Positions 1-6,212 are shown, counted from the stretch's first letter. The stretch is 7,326 nt of DNA from an uncultured Clostridia bacterium (GCA_944390305.1 CALXPX010000060.1:1-7326), one strand, 5' to 3'. Made by a program: numbers and translations. The notes: generated by a model not told the origin, from the sequence alone.

Positions 1-5
1 CCCAT
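1..5 (-). CDS. Putative start of the next gene (first 5 bases only)
   Basis: On the minus strand an ATG at 3-5 is followed by GG at the window edge. It is preceded by a full AAGGAGG Shine-Dalgarno sequence (15-21) with a 9-base spacer, a normal Gram-positive arrangement. This suggests that another co-oriented gene starts here and leaves the window. The product cannot be known. The ribosome site lies inside the 10-51 hairpin, so it could be coincidental terminator sequence instead. Confidence 0.4.
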
Positions 6-9
6 AGAA

Positions 10-51
10 AAATCCCTCCTTGATATTTTTTATTTTATCACGGAAGGATTT
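10..51 (-). terminator. Long hairpin after the surface-protein gene; terminator or ribosome-site-masking structure
   Basis: On the minus strand AAATCCTTCCGTGATA (36-51) and TATCAAGGAGGGATTT (10-25) pair over 16 positions, with one G-U wobble and one G/A mismatch, around a 10-base A-rich loop. The 3' arm ends in a short U-run, so the structure can act as an intrinsic terminator for the gene ending at 112. The same 3' arm contains AAGGAGG followed 9 bases later by ATG, so the 5' arm is also an anti-Shine-Dalgarno sequence for the next gene. The two roles are not exclusive. Confidence 0.7.
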
Positions 52-61
52 ATTTACACAA
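32..61 (-). promoter_or_regulatory. Weak promoter candidate inside the terminal hairpin
   Basis: On the minus strand a TTGTGT (56-61) is followed after 18 bases by TAAAAT (32-37). The -10 matches sigma-A consensus at five of six positions and the -35 only at three of six. A start near 25 would lack the anti-Shine-Dalgarno arm (36-51) but keep the AAGGAGG at 15-21. In such AT-rich sequence a match this loose is often chance. Confidence 0.25.
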
Positions 62-111
62 CTTTTTCTATACTCTCTTTTAATTAATATTACTATTTTT
101 TATTATATATT

Positions 112-2253
112 CTATTTTTGGTTATTCTTTTTTATCTTTATATAAATTATTATCGCTACTATTAGTAAAGCTCCTATTATTGGTAGCAAACTTATTACTA
201 TCTTTCCTGTTCTTGGCATTACAATTAACTTATTCATGTCTTCATTGTCTTCTAATGTAGTTTCTGGTATTTTTTCAGAATCTATTTTTACATGTGCTTC
301 TATATTTCCAGCTATGTCTATACCTTCATTTTTTTCTAATATTACTTCATATTCTCTACTTTCACCTATGTTTAAGTCCTCCACTTTATATTTAGCTTCA
401 TTACCATTTACTTCCCAATCTGGGCTTATCATATGGTATCCTTTAGGTATTGTAAATGTTATATATCCGCTTCCAATTCTTTCCTCATTGTTTGTTACTT
501 TAATTTTATAATAAATTTGAAGGCTTGAATTTTTATTAGCATCTCTAATTTCTGTTTCTATCTTTCCTATTTTGCCATTTAATCCATAGTAGTTACCATT
601 AATTAATGCTTTTTCAAGATTCATTTCTATTTGTAAATTAAATTTTAATTTACGATAATAATAATTTAATGTTATATCTTCTCTTTTTATTTTTACAGTT
701 TCATTTTGAGGTTTTTCTATTAGAATATAATCTTCATATTTTCTTTCTTCTGAAGTATATGTATCTCCTTCATATACAGTATCTTCTTTAGTATCTATCA
801 TCTCATTTGTATCTTTATCTATGTAATTTACAGTTATTTTCGATTTATGCTTATAATAATATATAACTGTAATATTTTCTCCTTTCATTGTTCCTTCTTT
901 ATTTCCTTGTACTTTAGTAAATTCATAGTTATCTATTTCCTTTTGATTAGTCACATACTTATCCCCATATTTTCCACTTATTGTCTCTTCCTTTGCGATT
1001 TCTTTATTTGTAACTTCATCTACATATTTTACATTTACTTTAGAATTTTTTGAATAATAATAATTTACCTCTTGCATCTCATCTGTTAATATAAATTCTT
1101 CTTTTTTAGGTTTCTCTACAAGAGTATAATTTGTTATATTTTTTGCTTCTGTTTTTACATTTTCTCCTACTGGACCACTTTGACTTACTGAGTCTAACAA
1201 TTCACCTGTATCTTTATCTATATAATTAGCCTTTACTCCTCCACTTTGTAAGTTAAAACTTACAAAAAGATTTGATTCTCCTGCCGCTCTTTCCATATAA
1301 AATATTTTTAATGTATGCTTTCCTTGTGATAATATTCCATCTTCAAATGCCTTTTTATACACGTCTTTCTCATCTTGGCCAGTACTTTCATTATATACAC
1401 TTTCATAATATACTTCATTTTTTGCAAAATTTATATTTCCTTTTAATCTTGCATGAGCTCCTCCTAGATCTAATACTAATCTATCATCTACAAAAACCCA
1501 TACATCATCATCTCCTGAAAATTCAAATACCATATCTTCATATTGATTATTTTCTGCATTTTTAACTTTTCCATCTTTTGTCATTATAAATGGAATATCT
1601 AGTCTTACTGTAAACCCTAAATTTCTTTTCATCATTTCTTCTGTATTATCTTTGCAATTATTAAATGGATAAAATCCAAATCTCTCGCCTTCATGCATTT
1701 TAATTGTTTTTGTATTGTAGTCTTTATATATATGATATTTATCACTATTAAAGCTATAATATCCATTCTTTTCTTTAATAAAAGGAAATTTCCAATTACT
1801 TAAAACTTCACTATATATTTGTGGATTTGTATTAGTCTTCGGAAAAAAAGTATCTTTATTAGTATATTTATCTATTACATAAAGATTATCATTTACTAAT
1901 TTATTTTTTACTAATCCTTGAAGTACTCCTGTAGAATTCCAGTATTCATTTAATCCTATGTATCCATTTTGAATTCCTCCTATGTTCATTCCTTCTGTCG
2001 ATGCCATAAGCATTGACTTTTTATCTATTTCATATCTTTTTGACATTGGCATTTCATAATAATCTGTCCAGTGCATTCCTCTTTGGTTTGCATTGTATTC
2101 CTCTCTATTAATTTTTGTTAGTGTTGCATTTACATATTTTATGTCTTCTTCCGATATATTTTTACAGTCTGAACTTGCATATGTTTTGTTTATAAGCACA
2201 ACAAATAGAATGGTTACAATAGCCATAATACATAATATTATTCTTTTACTCAT
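112..2253 (-). CDS. Sortase-anchored surface protein: fibro-slime/PA14-like domain plus three MucBP repeats
   Basis: A 713-residue secreted protein. Residues 1-26 form a signal peptide (basic start, hydrophobic core, TYA before the likely cut). Residues about 150-336 resemble the fibro-slime/PA14-like fold, with the acidic, possibly calcium-binding stretch GDDDVWVFVDDRLVLDLGG from residue 247. Three MucBP-type repeats follow (about 340-400, 406-468, 473-533), each beginning V-x-x-x-Y-[IV]-D and ending in YYY. Residues about 538-640 look DUF11-like (IYYKIKVTNNEE). The C-terminus has MPRTG at 679-683, a hydrophobic helix and the basic tail KIKKNNQK, which is a sortase signal layout with M replacing the usual L. 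The mature chain holds only two cysteines, C30 and C200, which could form a disulfide. The start is supported by AAGGAG four bases upstream. Known MucBP proteins bind mucus or other glycans, so an adhesin role on the cell wall is inferred; the ligand is unknown. The gene has its own promoter. Confidence 0.85.
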   Translation of the reverse strand: MSKRIILCIMAIVTILFVVLINKTYASSDCKNISEEDIKYVNATLTKINREEYNANQRGMHWTDYYEMPMSKRYEIDKKSMLMASTEGMNIGGIQNGYIGLNEYWNSTGVLQGLVKNKLVNDNLYVIDKYTNKDTFFPKTNTNPQIYSEVLSNWKFPFIKEKNGYYSFNSDKYHIYKDYNTKTIKMHEGERFGFYPFNNCKDNTEEMMKRNLGFTVRLDIPFIMTKDGKVKNAENNQYEDMVFEFSGDDDVWVFVDDRLVLDLGGAHARLKGNINFAKNEVYYESVYNESTGQDEKDVYKKAFEDGILSQGKHTLKIFYMERAAGESNLFVSFNLQSGGVKANYIDKDTGELLDSVSQSGPVGENVKTEAKNITNYTLVEKPKKEEFILTDEMQEVNYYYSKNSKVNVKYVDEVTNKEIAKEETISGKYGDKYVTNQKEIDNYEFTKVQGNKEGTMKGENITVIYYYKHKSKITVNYIDKDTNEMIDTKEDTVYEGDTYTSEERKYEDYILIEKPQNETVKIKREDITLNYYYRKLKFNLQIEMNLEKALINGNYYGLNGKIGKIETEIRDANKNSSLQIYYKIKVTNNEERIGSGYITFTIPKGYHMISPDWEVNGNEAKYKVEDLNIGESREYEVILEKNEGIDIAGNIEAHVKIDSEKIPETTLEDNEDMNKLIVMPRTGKIVISLLPIIGALLIVAIIIYIKIKKNNQK
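655..1236 (-). repeat. Three tandem MucBP-like repeats within the surface protein
   Basis: The encoded units cover about residues 340-400, 406-468 and 473-533, roughly 61-63 residues each. They open with VKANYIDKDTGELLD, VNVKYVDEVTNKEIA and ITVNYIDKDTNEMID and close with NYYYSK, IYYYKHK and NYYYRK. The repeats are clear in protein but much diverged in DNA, so they look old rather than recently expanded, and repeat-number slippage is unlikely. Confidence 0.8.
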
Positions 2254-2325
2254 ATAACTCCTTTTCTATAAATGATAACTGTTTTTTTAGTCATCTTATT
2301 TATTTAAATTTGATTTGGGATTTGT

Positions 2326-2384
2326 TTGAAATAATTTAAGACTTAAATTAATCTCTGAAAAAAATTAAATTGAAATAATTTAAT
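2326..2384. promoter_or_regulatory. Operator-like dyads and direct repeat in the surface-gene leader
   Basis: Two structures sit just downstream of the likely transcription start. One is a perfect 9-base inverted repeat around a single base, TAATTTAAG-A-CTTAAATTA (2332-2350). The other is an 8-base inverted repeat, ATTAAATT / AATTTAAT, with a 5-base loop (2364-2371 and 2377-2384). A 14-base direct repeat, TTGAAATAATTTAA, occurs at 2326-2339 and 2370-2383. On the minus strand the second dyad is followed by seven T residues. They could be repressor sites or a weak attenuator. All are pure or nearly pure A/T, so chance is a real alternative. Confidence 0.35.
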
Positions 2385-2391
2385 CATGTTT

Positions 2392-2420
2392 ATTATACTC
2401 CATATTATGGAAATTGTAAA
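2392..2420 (-). promoter_or_regulatory. Sigma-A-type promoter of the surface-protein gene
   Basis: On the minus strand TTTACA (2415-2420) and TATAAT (2392-2397) are separated by exactly 17 bases: five of six and six of six to consensus. A start near 2385 gives a leader of about 130 bases before the ATG at 2253. The -35 lies just past the hairpin that follows mazF, so the surface gene appears to be transcribed separately from mazF. Confidence 0.65.
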
Positions 2421-2424
2421 GATA

Positions 2425-2463
2425 AATCGTATGTCAAAATTCGATAAAATTCGACATACGATT
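2425..2463 (-). terminator. Hairpin following mazF, probable terminator
   Basis: AATCGTATGTC (2425-2435) and GACATACGATT (2453-2463) form a perfect 11-base inverted repeat with a 17-base loop, beginning 7 bases after the mazF stop. The loop region contains a 9-base direct repeat, AAAATTCGA, at 2436-2444 and 2446-2454. The U-run on the minus strand is poor (TATCTTTACAATTT), so termination may be partial. Confidence 0.55.
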
Positions 2464-2470
2464 ATATATA

Positions 2471-2818
2471 TTATTCTAATCCTATACTCAATTCTAATGC
2501 ATTATTTATTTTCTTCATTAGATTTTCATCATCTATATGACCTATTTTTTCTTTTAGTCTACTTTTGTCTATTGTTCTTACCTGTTCTGCCAATACTACT
2601 GAATTTGTTTTTAGTCCAACATCTTGTGATCCTATTTCTATATGCGTTGGCAGCTTTGTTTTTCCTAATTGTGAAGTAATTGCAGCTGCAATTACTGTAG
2701 GACTATATTTATTTCCTAAATCATTTTGTATGATTATAACTGGTCTTATTCCTCCTTGCTCTGATCCTACTACAGGACTCAAATCTGCATAAAACATATC
2801 TCCTCTTTTTATATTCAT
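2471..2818 (-). CDS. mazF: MazF/EndoA (PemK-family) toxin endoribonuclease
   Basis: A 115-residue cytoplasmic protein closely matching Bacillus EndoA (about 116 residues) along its full length. It has the family opening [20 protein letters not shown], then [23 protein letters not shown] and [11 protein letters not shown]. The catalytic pair known from EndoA, Arg25 and Thr48, is present, so the enzyme should be active. The family cuts single-stranded mRNA at short sites (UACAU for Bacillus EndoA; the specificity here is not known). The start is supported by GGGAGAG five bases upstream. The antitoxin gene that normally lies directly upstream is absent: the preceding gene is the GerS/YdcC-like protein, with a 41-base gap that holds no ORF. 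The neutralising partner must be encoded elsewhere or be of another kind. A hairpin follows the stop. Confidence 0.93.
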   Translation of the reverse strand: MNIKRGDMFYADLSPVVGSEQGGIRPVIIIQNDLGNKYSPTVIAAAITSQLGKTKLPTHIEIGSQDVGLKTNSVVLAEQVRTIDKSRLKEKIGHIDDENLMKKINNALELSIGLE

Positions 2819-2859
2819 ATTAACTCTCCCAATATTATATTGAGATTTATCATATATTT

Positions 2860-3471
2860 CTAAATATTAAATTCTATCTCATTATATACTATGTCAACCT
2901 TGCATTCATTGTTAACATCGTATATTTGTAAATTTTCTGGCCTTAAATTTGATTTATTTATGTATAACACTTGTTTAATGTTATATTTATTTTTTTCATT
3001 TTTATATGTCATTTTAATTTTCCCATTTTCTTCTTTTATTTCTTTTTCTTCTGCTTTCCTATATTCTTCTAAAAAAGAAGTCAGAAATAATCCATTATTT
3101 GATATATAAGGATAATCTTTATATATTTTTGTTAAATTATAATTAGTATTAGTTATTTCTAAAGTTCCATCTTTATATACAATTTTTATTCCTTTTAAAT
3201 CATCCGGTGATAAAGCCGTTTGCTCAACCTTTTGCAGACCTATTACTTCTTGCTCTAATTCATAAAAGTTCACATTTTTATTACTTGTTACTGTTACTTT
3301 TATTTTTGCCTTATATGAATTTATATTTAAAATATAATCTTCAATCTCTTTTATACTTTTAGTATTTCCACTTTCTTCTTTTTTATAATTTGTTTTTATT
3401 AAATTTTTTAAAATTAATAAAATGCAAAATATTGTCACTATAATAATTAAAAGTTTAATCCATTTATTCAT
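2860..3471 (-). CDS. Membrane-anchored GerS/YdcC-like (LolA-fold) protein
   Basis: A 203-residue protein with one N-terminal membrane segment (about residues 4-26) and a charged outer domain. I place the start at the MNKWIK methionine because AGGAGG lies 4 bases before it (3476-3481). An upstream in-frame ATG at 3498 falls inside the preceding hairpin and lacks a ribosome site. The C-terminal pattern [19 protein letters not shown] followed by [12 protein letters not shown] resembles the LolA/LppX-like fold of germination lipoproteins such as GerS and of Bacillus YdcC. Its position beside mazF fits, because ydcC-alr-mazE-mazF and gerS-alr2-mazE-mazF are the arrangements I recall in Bacillus and Clostridioides. 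There is no lipobox: the only cysteine near the membrane segment sits in TIFC without the usual [AG]C context, so this is probably a transmembrane anchor rather than a lipoprotein. A germination or cortex role is inferred only; the call rests on fold-level resemblance and context. Confidence 0.6.
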   Translation of the reverse strand: MNKWIKLLIIIVTIFCILLILKNLIKTNYKKEESGNTKSIKEIEDYILNINSYKAKIKVTVTSNKNVNFYELEQEVIGLQKVEQTALSPDDLKGIKIVYKDGTLEITNTNYNLTKIYKDYPYISNNGLFLTSFLEEYRKAEEKEIKEENGKIKMTYKNEKNKYNIKQVLYINKSNLRPENLQIYDVNNECKVDIVYNEIEFNI

Positions 3472-3488
3472 ACTTCCTCCTAATATAA

Positions 3489-3514
3489 AAAATAGCATAT
3501 TTCTATGCTATTTT
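3489..3514 (-). terminator. Intrinsic terminator after dusB, abutting the next ribosome site
   Basis: AAAATAGCATA (3489-3499) and TATGCTATTTT (3504-3514) form a perfect 11-base stem with a 4-base loop. On the minus strand the stem runs directly into TTTTTTATATTA. It begins 3 bases after the dusB stop and ends 7 bases before the AGGAGG of the GerS-like gene. It probably ends the minD-dusB transcript, or lets some through to the GerS-like gene and mazF. I see no convincing separate promoter for those two genes. Confidence 0.75.
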
Positions 3515-3517
3515 AAT

Positions 3518-4483
3518 TTATATGTTTAAACTTTTAAAATATTCTGTTAATGTATCTTTTACTTCTTTTTTGCTTTCTAATTTATTAATTTTATTTCTAA
3601 TCTCTGATGCCATTGGCATTCCTTTTAAATAGTAGCATATATGTTTTCTCATTTCTTTTATTCCTACATTTTCTCCTTTTTCTTTTACTTCTAAATCTAT
3701 ATGTTCAAATATTATTTTTATTTTTTCCTCATTACTAACTTGTCTTATTTCCCCATTTTCTAAGTAAGTCCTTATTTGTTCTAATATCCATGGATTTCCT
3801 AATGTTCCTCTTCCTACCATAATACCATCACATTTTGTAAGTTCAAGCATTGCTTTTGCATCTTGAGGTGTTTTTATATCTCCATTTCCTATGACTGGAA
3901 TATTTACATTTTCTTTTACCTTTTTTATTATATTCCAATCAGCTTTTCCTAAATAAAATTCACTTCTTGTTCTTCCATGTATGGTTATTGCAGATGCTCC
4001 TGCTTTTTCTATTATTTTTGCAGCTTCTACTGCTACAATATGCTCATTATCCCATCCTTTTCTTATTTTTACTGTAACTGGAACTGATGAAGAATCTACT
4101 ACTGTTTTAGTTATTTTTTCTACTTTTTCTAAATCTAATAATAGTTTGCTTCCATCTCCATTTTTTACTACTTTTGGAGCAGGACATCCCATATTAATAT
4201 CTATTATATCTGCAATTTTACTTACATATTCTGAAGCATATTTCATTGCTTCTATATCACTTCCAAATATTTGTACAGATATAGGTCTTTTTTCTCCTTC
4301 CATATTTAATAGCCTTTTTGTTTTTTCATCATTATACATTAAAGCTTTGCTGCTTACCATTTCTGTTACTACAAGTCCTAGATTATATTTTTCGCATATA
4401 GTGCGAAATGGCAGGTCTGTTATTCCTGCCATTGGTGCTAATATTATATTATTTTTTAATTCTACATTTCCTATTTTTAGCAT
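3518..4483 (-). CDS. dusB: tRNA-dihydrouridine synthase, DusB type
   Basis: A 321-residue FMN-dependent flavoprotein that reduces specific uridines in tRNA to dihydrouridine using NAD(P)H. It is full length for the family. A TIM barrel begins with IILAPMAGITDLPFR (13-27). The catalytic cysteine is Cys100 in INMGCPAPKVVKNGDGS. FMN contacts are expected from Lys139 (VTVKIRKGWD), His169 (ITIHGRTR), GNGDI (199-203) and GRGTLGNPW (224-232). The C-terminal helical tRNA-binding region starts near residue 250. The gene begins 8 bases after the rodA stop, and its AGGA ribosome site overlaps that stop codon, so translation is likely coupled. It is the last gene of the minD transcript. Assignment to the DusB branch rather than another Dus is by overall resemblance. 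Confidence 0.93.
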   Translation of the reverse strand: MLKIGNVELKNNIILAPMAGITDLPFRTICEKYNLGLVVTEMVSSKALMYNDEKTKRLLNMEGEKRPISVQIFGSDIEAMKYASEYVSKIADIIDINMGCPAPKVVKNGDGSKLLLDLEKVEKITKTVVDSSSVPVTVKIRKGWDNEHIVAVEAAKIIEKAGASAITIHGRTRSEFYLGKADWNIIKKVKENVNIPVIGNGDIKTPQDAKAMLELTKCDGIMVGRGTLGNPWILEQIRTYLENGEIRQVSNEEKIKIIFEHIDLEVKEKGENVGIKEMRKHICYYLKGMPMASEIRNKINKLESKKEVKDTLTEYFKSLNI

Positions 4484-4491
4484 ACATTATC

Positions 4492-5601
4492 CTATTCTTC
4501 CATAAAAATTGCTTTTTGTCTTCTTCCACTAATATTTAATAGTATTGCTATCATAATCAAATTACAAAGTAGAGAACTTCCTCCATAGCTTACAAAAGGT
4601 AGAGGAACACCTGTTATTGGTAAAAGTCCTATTGTCATTCCTATATTTTCTGTCATATGAAATAAAAATATTCCAGCTATACCTATTGCAATATATGATC
4701 CTAAATTATCTTTTGCAGTTTTTGCAACATATATAGCTTTTGTTATCAGGACAACATAAAGTATTATAATCGCTGCTGCTACTAAAAAGCCCATTTCTTC
4801 TCCTATAACAGAATAAATAAAGTCTGTTGTTTTAGGGCTTAGGTAACCTAATTGAGTTTGATTTCCTTTTAATAATCCCATTCCAAATAGCTGTCCTGCA
4901 CCTATAGCTAATTTTGATTGCGTTAGGTTATATCCTGCACCTCTAGGATCTAGATCTTGATTTAAAAATACTTCTATTCTTCTTTTTGCATGGTCTGGTA
5001 ATACAAAGAAATACACAATTGGTAGAGTTATTACTACTAATAAAATGCCTGTTATAATGTATTTTTTATCTATTCCAGCAGCAAATAACATCATAATAAA
5101 TGCTACTAAAAAAGCTAGTGCTGTTCCATAGTCTGGCTGCTTTATTATTAATAAAACTGGTATTGCTATTATACCTATTAACATGAGTAGTCTTGTTGGT
5201 CTGCTTATTTCTTTTCTTCCTTTTGCAGCCATTTTCGACATTACTAAAGCTAATAATATTATTACAAATATTTTTGAAAACTCTGCTGGTTGAATAGATG
5301 CAAACCCTAAAGAATACCAGCTAGTTGCACCATTTATAGGTTCTGTAAATAGTACTCCTATTAATAATATAATCATTACTATGTAAAATATAGGAGAGAA
5401 ATTAGCAATTGTTTCGTAGTCTATAAGTACAAAAGCTATTATAAATGGTATACTTATAAATACCCATAATATCTGTTTTTTTAATTCGTCATATTCTGCA
5501 TTTTGTGTTGCTGAAAAGAGTGCAATCAATCCTATTATTACTAATAGGATTGTACATATTAAAATTGACCATTCTATATTTTTAGATAATCTTTTTTTCA
5601 T
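4492..5601 (-). CDS. rodA: RodA, SEDS-family peptidoglycan glycosyltransferase of cell elongation
   Basis: A 369-residue integral membrane protein with about ten hydrophobic segments, matching RodA in length (370 in E. coli). SEDS enzymes polymerise lipid II into glycan strands with a class B penicillin-binding protein. Family signatures are visible: SIQPAEFSKI (102-111), IIKQPDYGTAL (152-162, Asp159), GYNLTQSKLAIGAG (223-236), TTDFIYSVIGEE (258-269) and the closing GVPLPFVSYGGSS (331-343). Asp260 in TTDF aligns with the putative catalytic Asp262 of E. coli RodA. RodA is preferred over FtsW because it lacks FtsW's long tails and sits with minDE, as in many Clostridia. The gene starts 8 bases after the minE stop with AGAGG overlapping the TAG, suggesting coupled translation. 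No penicillin-binding protein partner is in the window. Confidence 0.93.
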   Translation of the reverse strand: MKKRLSKNIEWSILICTILLVIIGLIALFSATQNAEYDELKKQILWVFISIPFIIAFVLIDYETIANFSPIFYIVMIILLIGVLFTEPINGATSWYSLGFASIQPAEFSKIFVIILLALVMSKMAAKGRKEISRPTRLLMLIGIIAIPVLLIIKQPDYGTALAFLVAFIMMLFAAGIDKKYIITGILLVVITLPIVYFFVLPDHAKRRIEVFLNQDLDPRGAGYNLTQSKLAIGAGQLFGMGLLKGNQTQLGYLSPKTTDFIYSVIGEEMGFLVAAAIIILYVVLITKAIYVAKTAKDNLGSYIAIGIAGIFLFHMTENIGMTIGLLPITGVPLPFVSYGGSSLLCNLIMIAILLNISGRRQKAIFMEE

Positions 5602-5609
5602 CTTTTCCT

Positions 5610-6191
5610 CTATTTCTTTTTATTTAACTTTTTTTCTTTTGCTTTTGGCTTTTGATTGCTTACCTTTGGAGTTTCTTTATTCTCCTCTTTATTTTCTTTG
5701 TTTTCTTTTTTATCTTCTTCTTTGCTATTATCTTTTGTTTCTTCATTTACTTCATTTTGCTCTTCTAATTTATTATTGTCTTCTTTTTTATCTTTATTCT
5801 CTTTTTTTACTTCTTCTTTTTTTTCATTTTCATTTTTGTTTTCAGCTTTTACTTTTTCTTCTTTATTTTCTTCTACATTATTTCTAGCTTCGTTTTTTAT
5901 ACTTTTAATAGGAATATTTGCATATAATGCAGGAGCTCCTGTAGTACCATCGCTATTTTGTTTATTTGTTAATCTAACGTCTATATCATTTTCATCTACA
6001 TCTATGTATTTTTTTATTACATCTATAATTTCTTGTTTCATCATGTCTAAGAAATCTGCTGATACATTTGCTCTATCTTGCATTAGAACTAAATGTAATC
6101 TTTCTTTTGCTTCGTCTTTATTAGTTTTACTTGCTATTTGTCCATCTTTTTTTCCTATTTTTTTAAAGAAACCTATAAAGTTTTCAAACAT
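5610..6191 (-). CDS. minE: MinE, division-site topological factor with a long charged C-terminal tail
   Basis: A 193-residue protein. I start it at MFENF because GGAGG lies 8 bases before that ATG. The in-frame ATG five codons upstream (6206) overlaps this ribosome site and has none of its own. Residues 1-15 (MFENFIGFFKKIGKK) look like the amphipathic membrane-targeting helix. Residues 28-38 (AKERLHLVLMQ) correspond to the MinD-contacting segment. Residues about 45-95 form the dimerisation core (IIDVIKKYIDVDENDIDVRL). MinE stimulates MinD ATPase and drives MinD off the membrane, making the pole-to-pole pattern. The family is usually 80-95 residues, so residues about 100-193 are extra: a low-complexity K/E/N run ending in the basic KPKAKEKKLNKKK. 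No frameshift or fusion domain is apparent. The gene lies 21 bases after minD. Confidence 0.92.
   Translation of the reverse strand: MFENFIGFFKKIGKKDGQIASKTNKDEAKERLHLVLMQDRANVSADFLDMMKQEIIDVIKKYIDVDENDIDVRLTNKQNSDGTTGAPALYANIPIKSIKNEARNNVEENKEEKVKAENKNENEKKEEVKKENKDKKEDNNKLEEQNEVNEETKDNSKEEDKKENKENKEENKETPKVSNQKPKAKEKKLNKKK
5613..5894 (-). repeat. Low-complexity K/E/N-coding tail of minE
   Basis: This is the 94-codon extension of MinE (residues 100-193). Lys, Glu and Asn dominate in imperfect short units such as KEENKE, KKENK and NKEENK. The coding strand is strongly purine-rich. The protein segment is expected to be disordered or a single charged helix, with mixed charge through most of its length and net positive at the very end. 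Confidence 0.8.
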
Positions 6192-6212
6192 TCCTATTTC
6201 CTCCATTGCTAA

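Noticed and set aside
112..2253. Mobile element or phage origin for the surface-protein gene
   Set aside because: There are no terminal inverted repeats, integrase, transposase or tRNA scar, and its base composition looks like its neighbours.
2254..2385. Riboswitch in the surface-gene leader
   Set aside because: The leader is long enough, but I see none of the conserved cores (for example c-di-GMP, SAM, TPP) and almost no G/C-containing helices.
2386..2679. 97-codon plus-strand ORF running from the intergenic region over mazF
   Set aside because: It is a Leu/Ile/Phe-rich shadow of mazF with no Shine-Dalgarno sequence, and its start lies in the hairpin and promoter region of the minus-strand genes.
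2834..2839. TATAAT before mazF as a promoter -10
   Set aside because: Transcription would start inside the mazF ribosome site (2824-2830), and the -35 position has no good match.
3472..3498. Upstream ATG at 3498 as the start of the GerS-like gene
   Set aside because: It lies within the terminator hairpin with no ribosome site, whereas the ATG at 3471 follows AGGAGG.
3981..4505. 174-codon plus-strand ORF opposite dusB
   Set aside because: It is antisense to the catalytic half of dusB, with no ribosome site and no recognisable domain.
6192..6206. Upstream ATG at 6206 as the start of minE
   Set aside because: Its codons contain the GGAGG used by the ATG at 6191, and nothing like a ribosome site precedes it.
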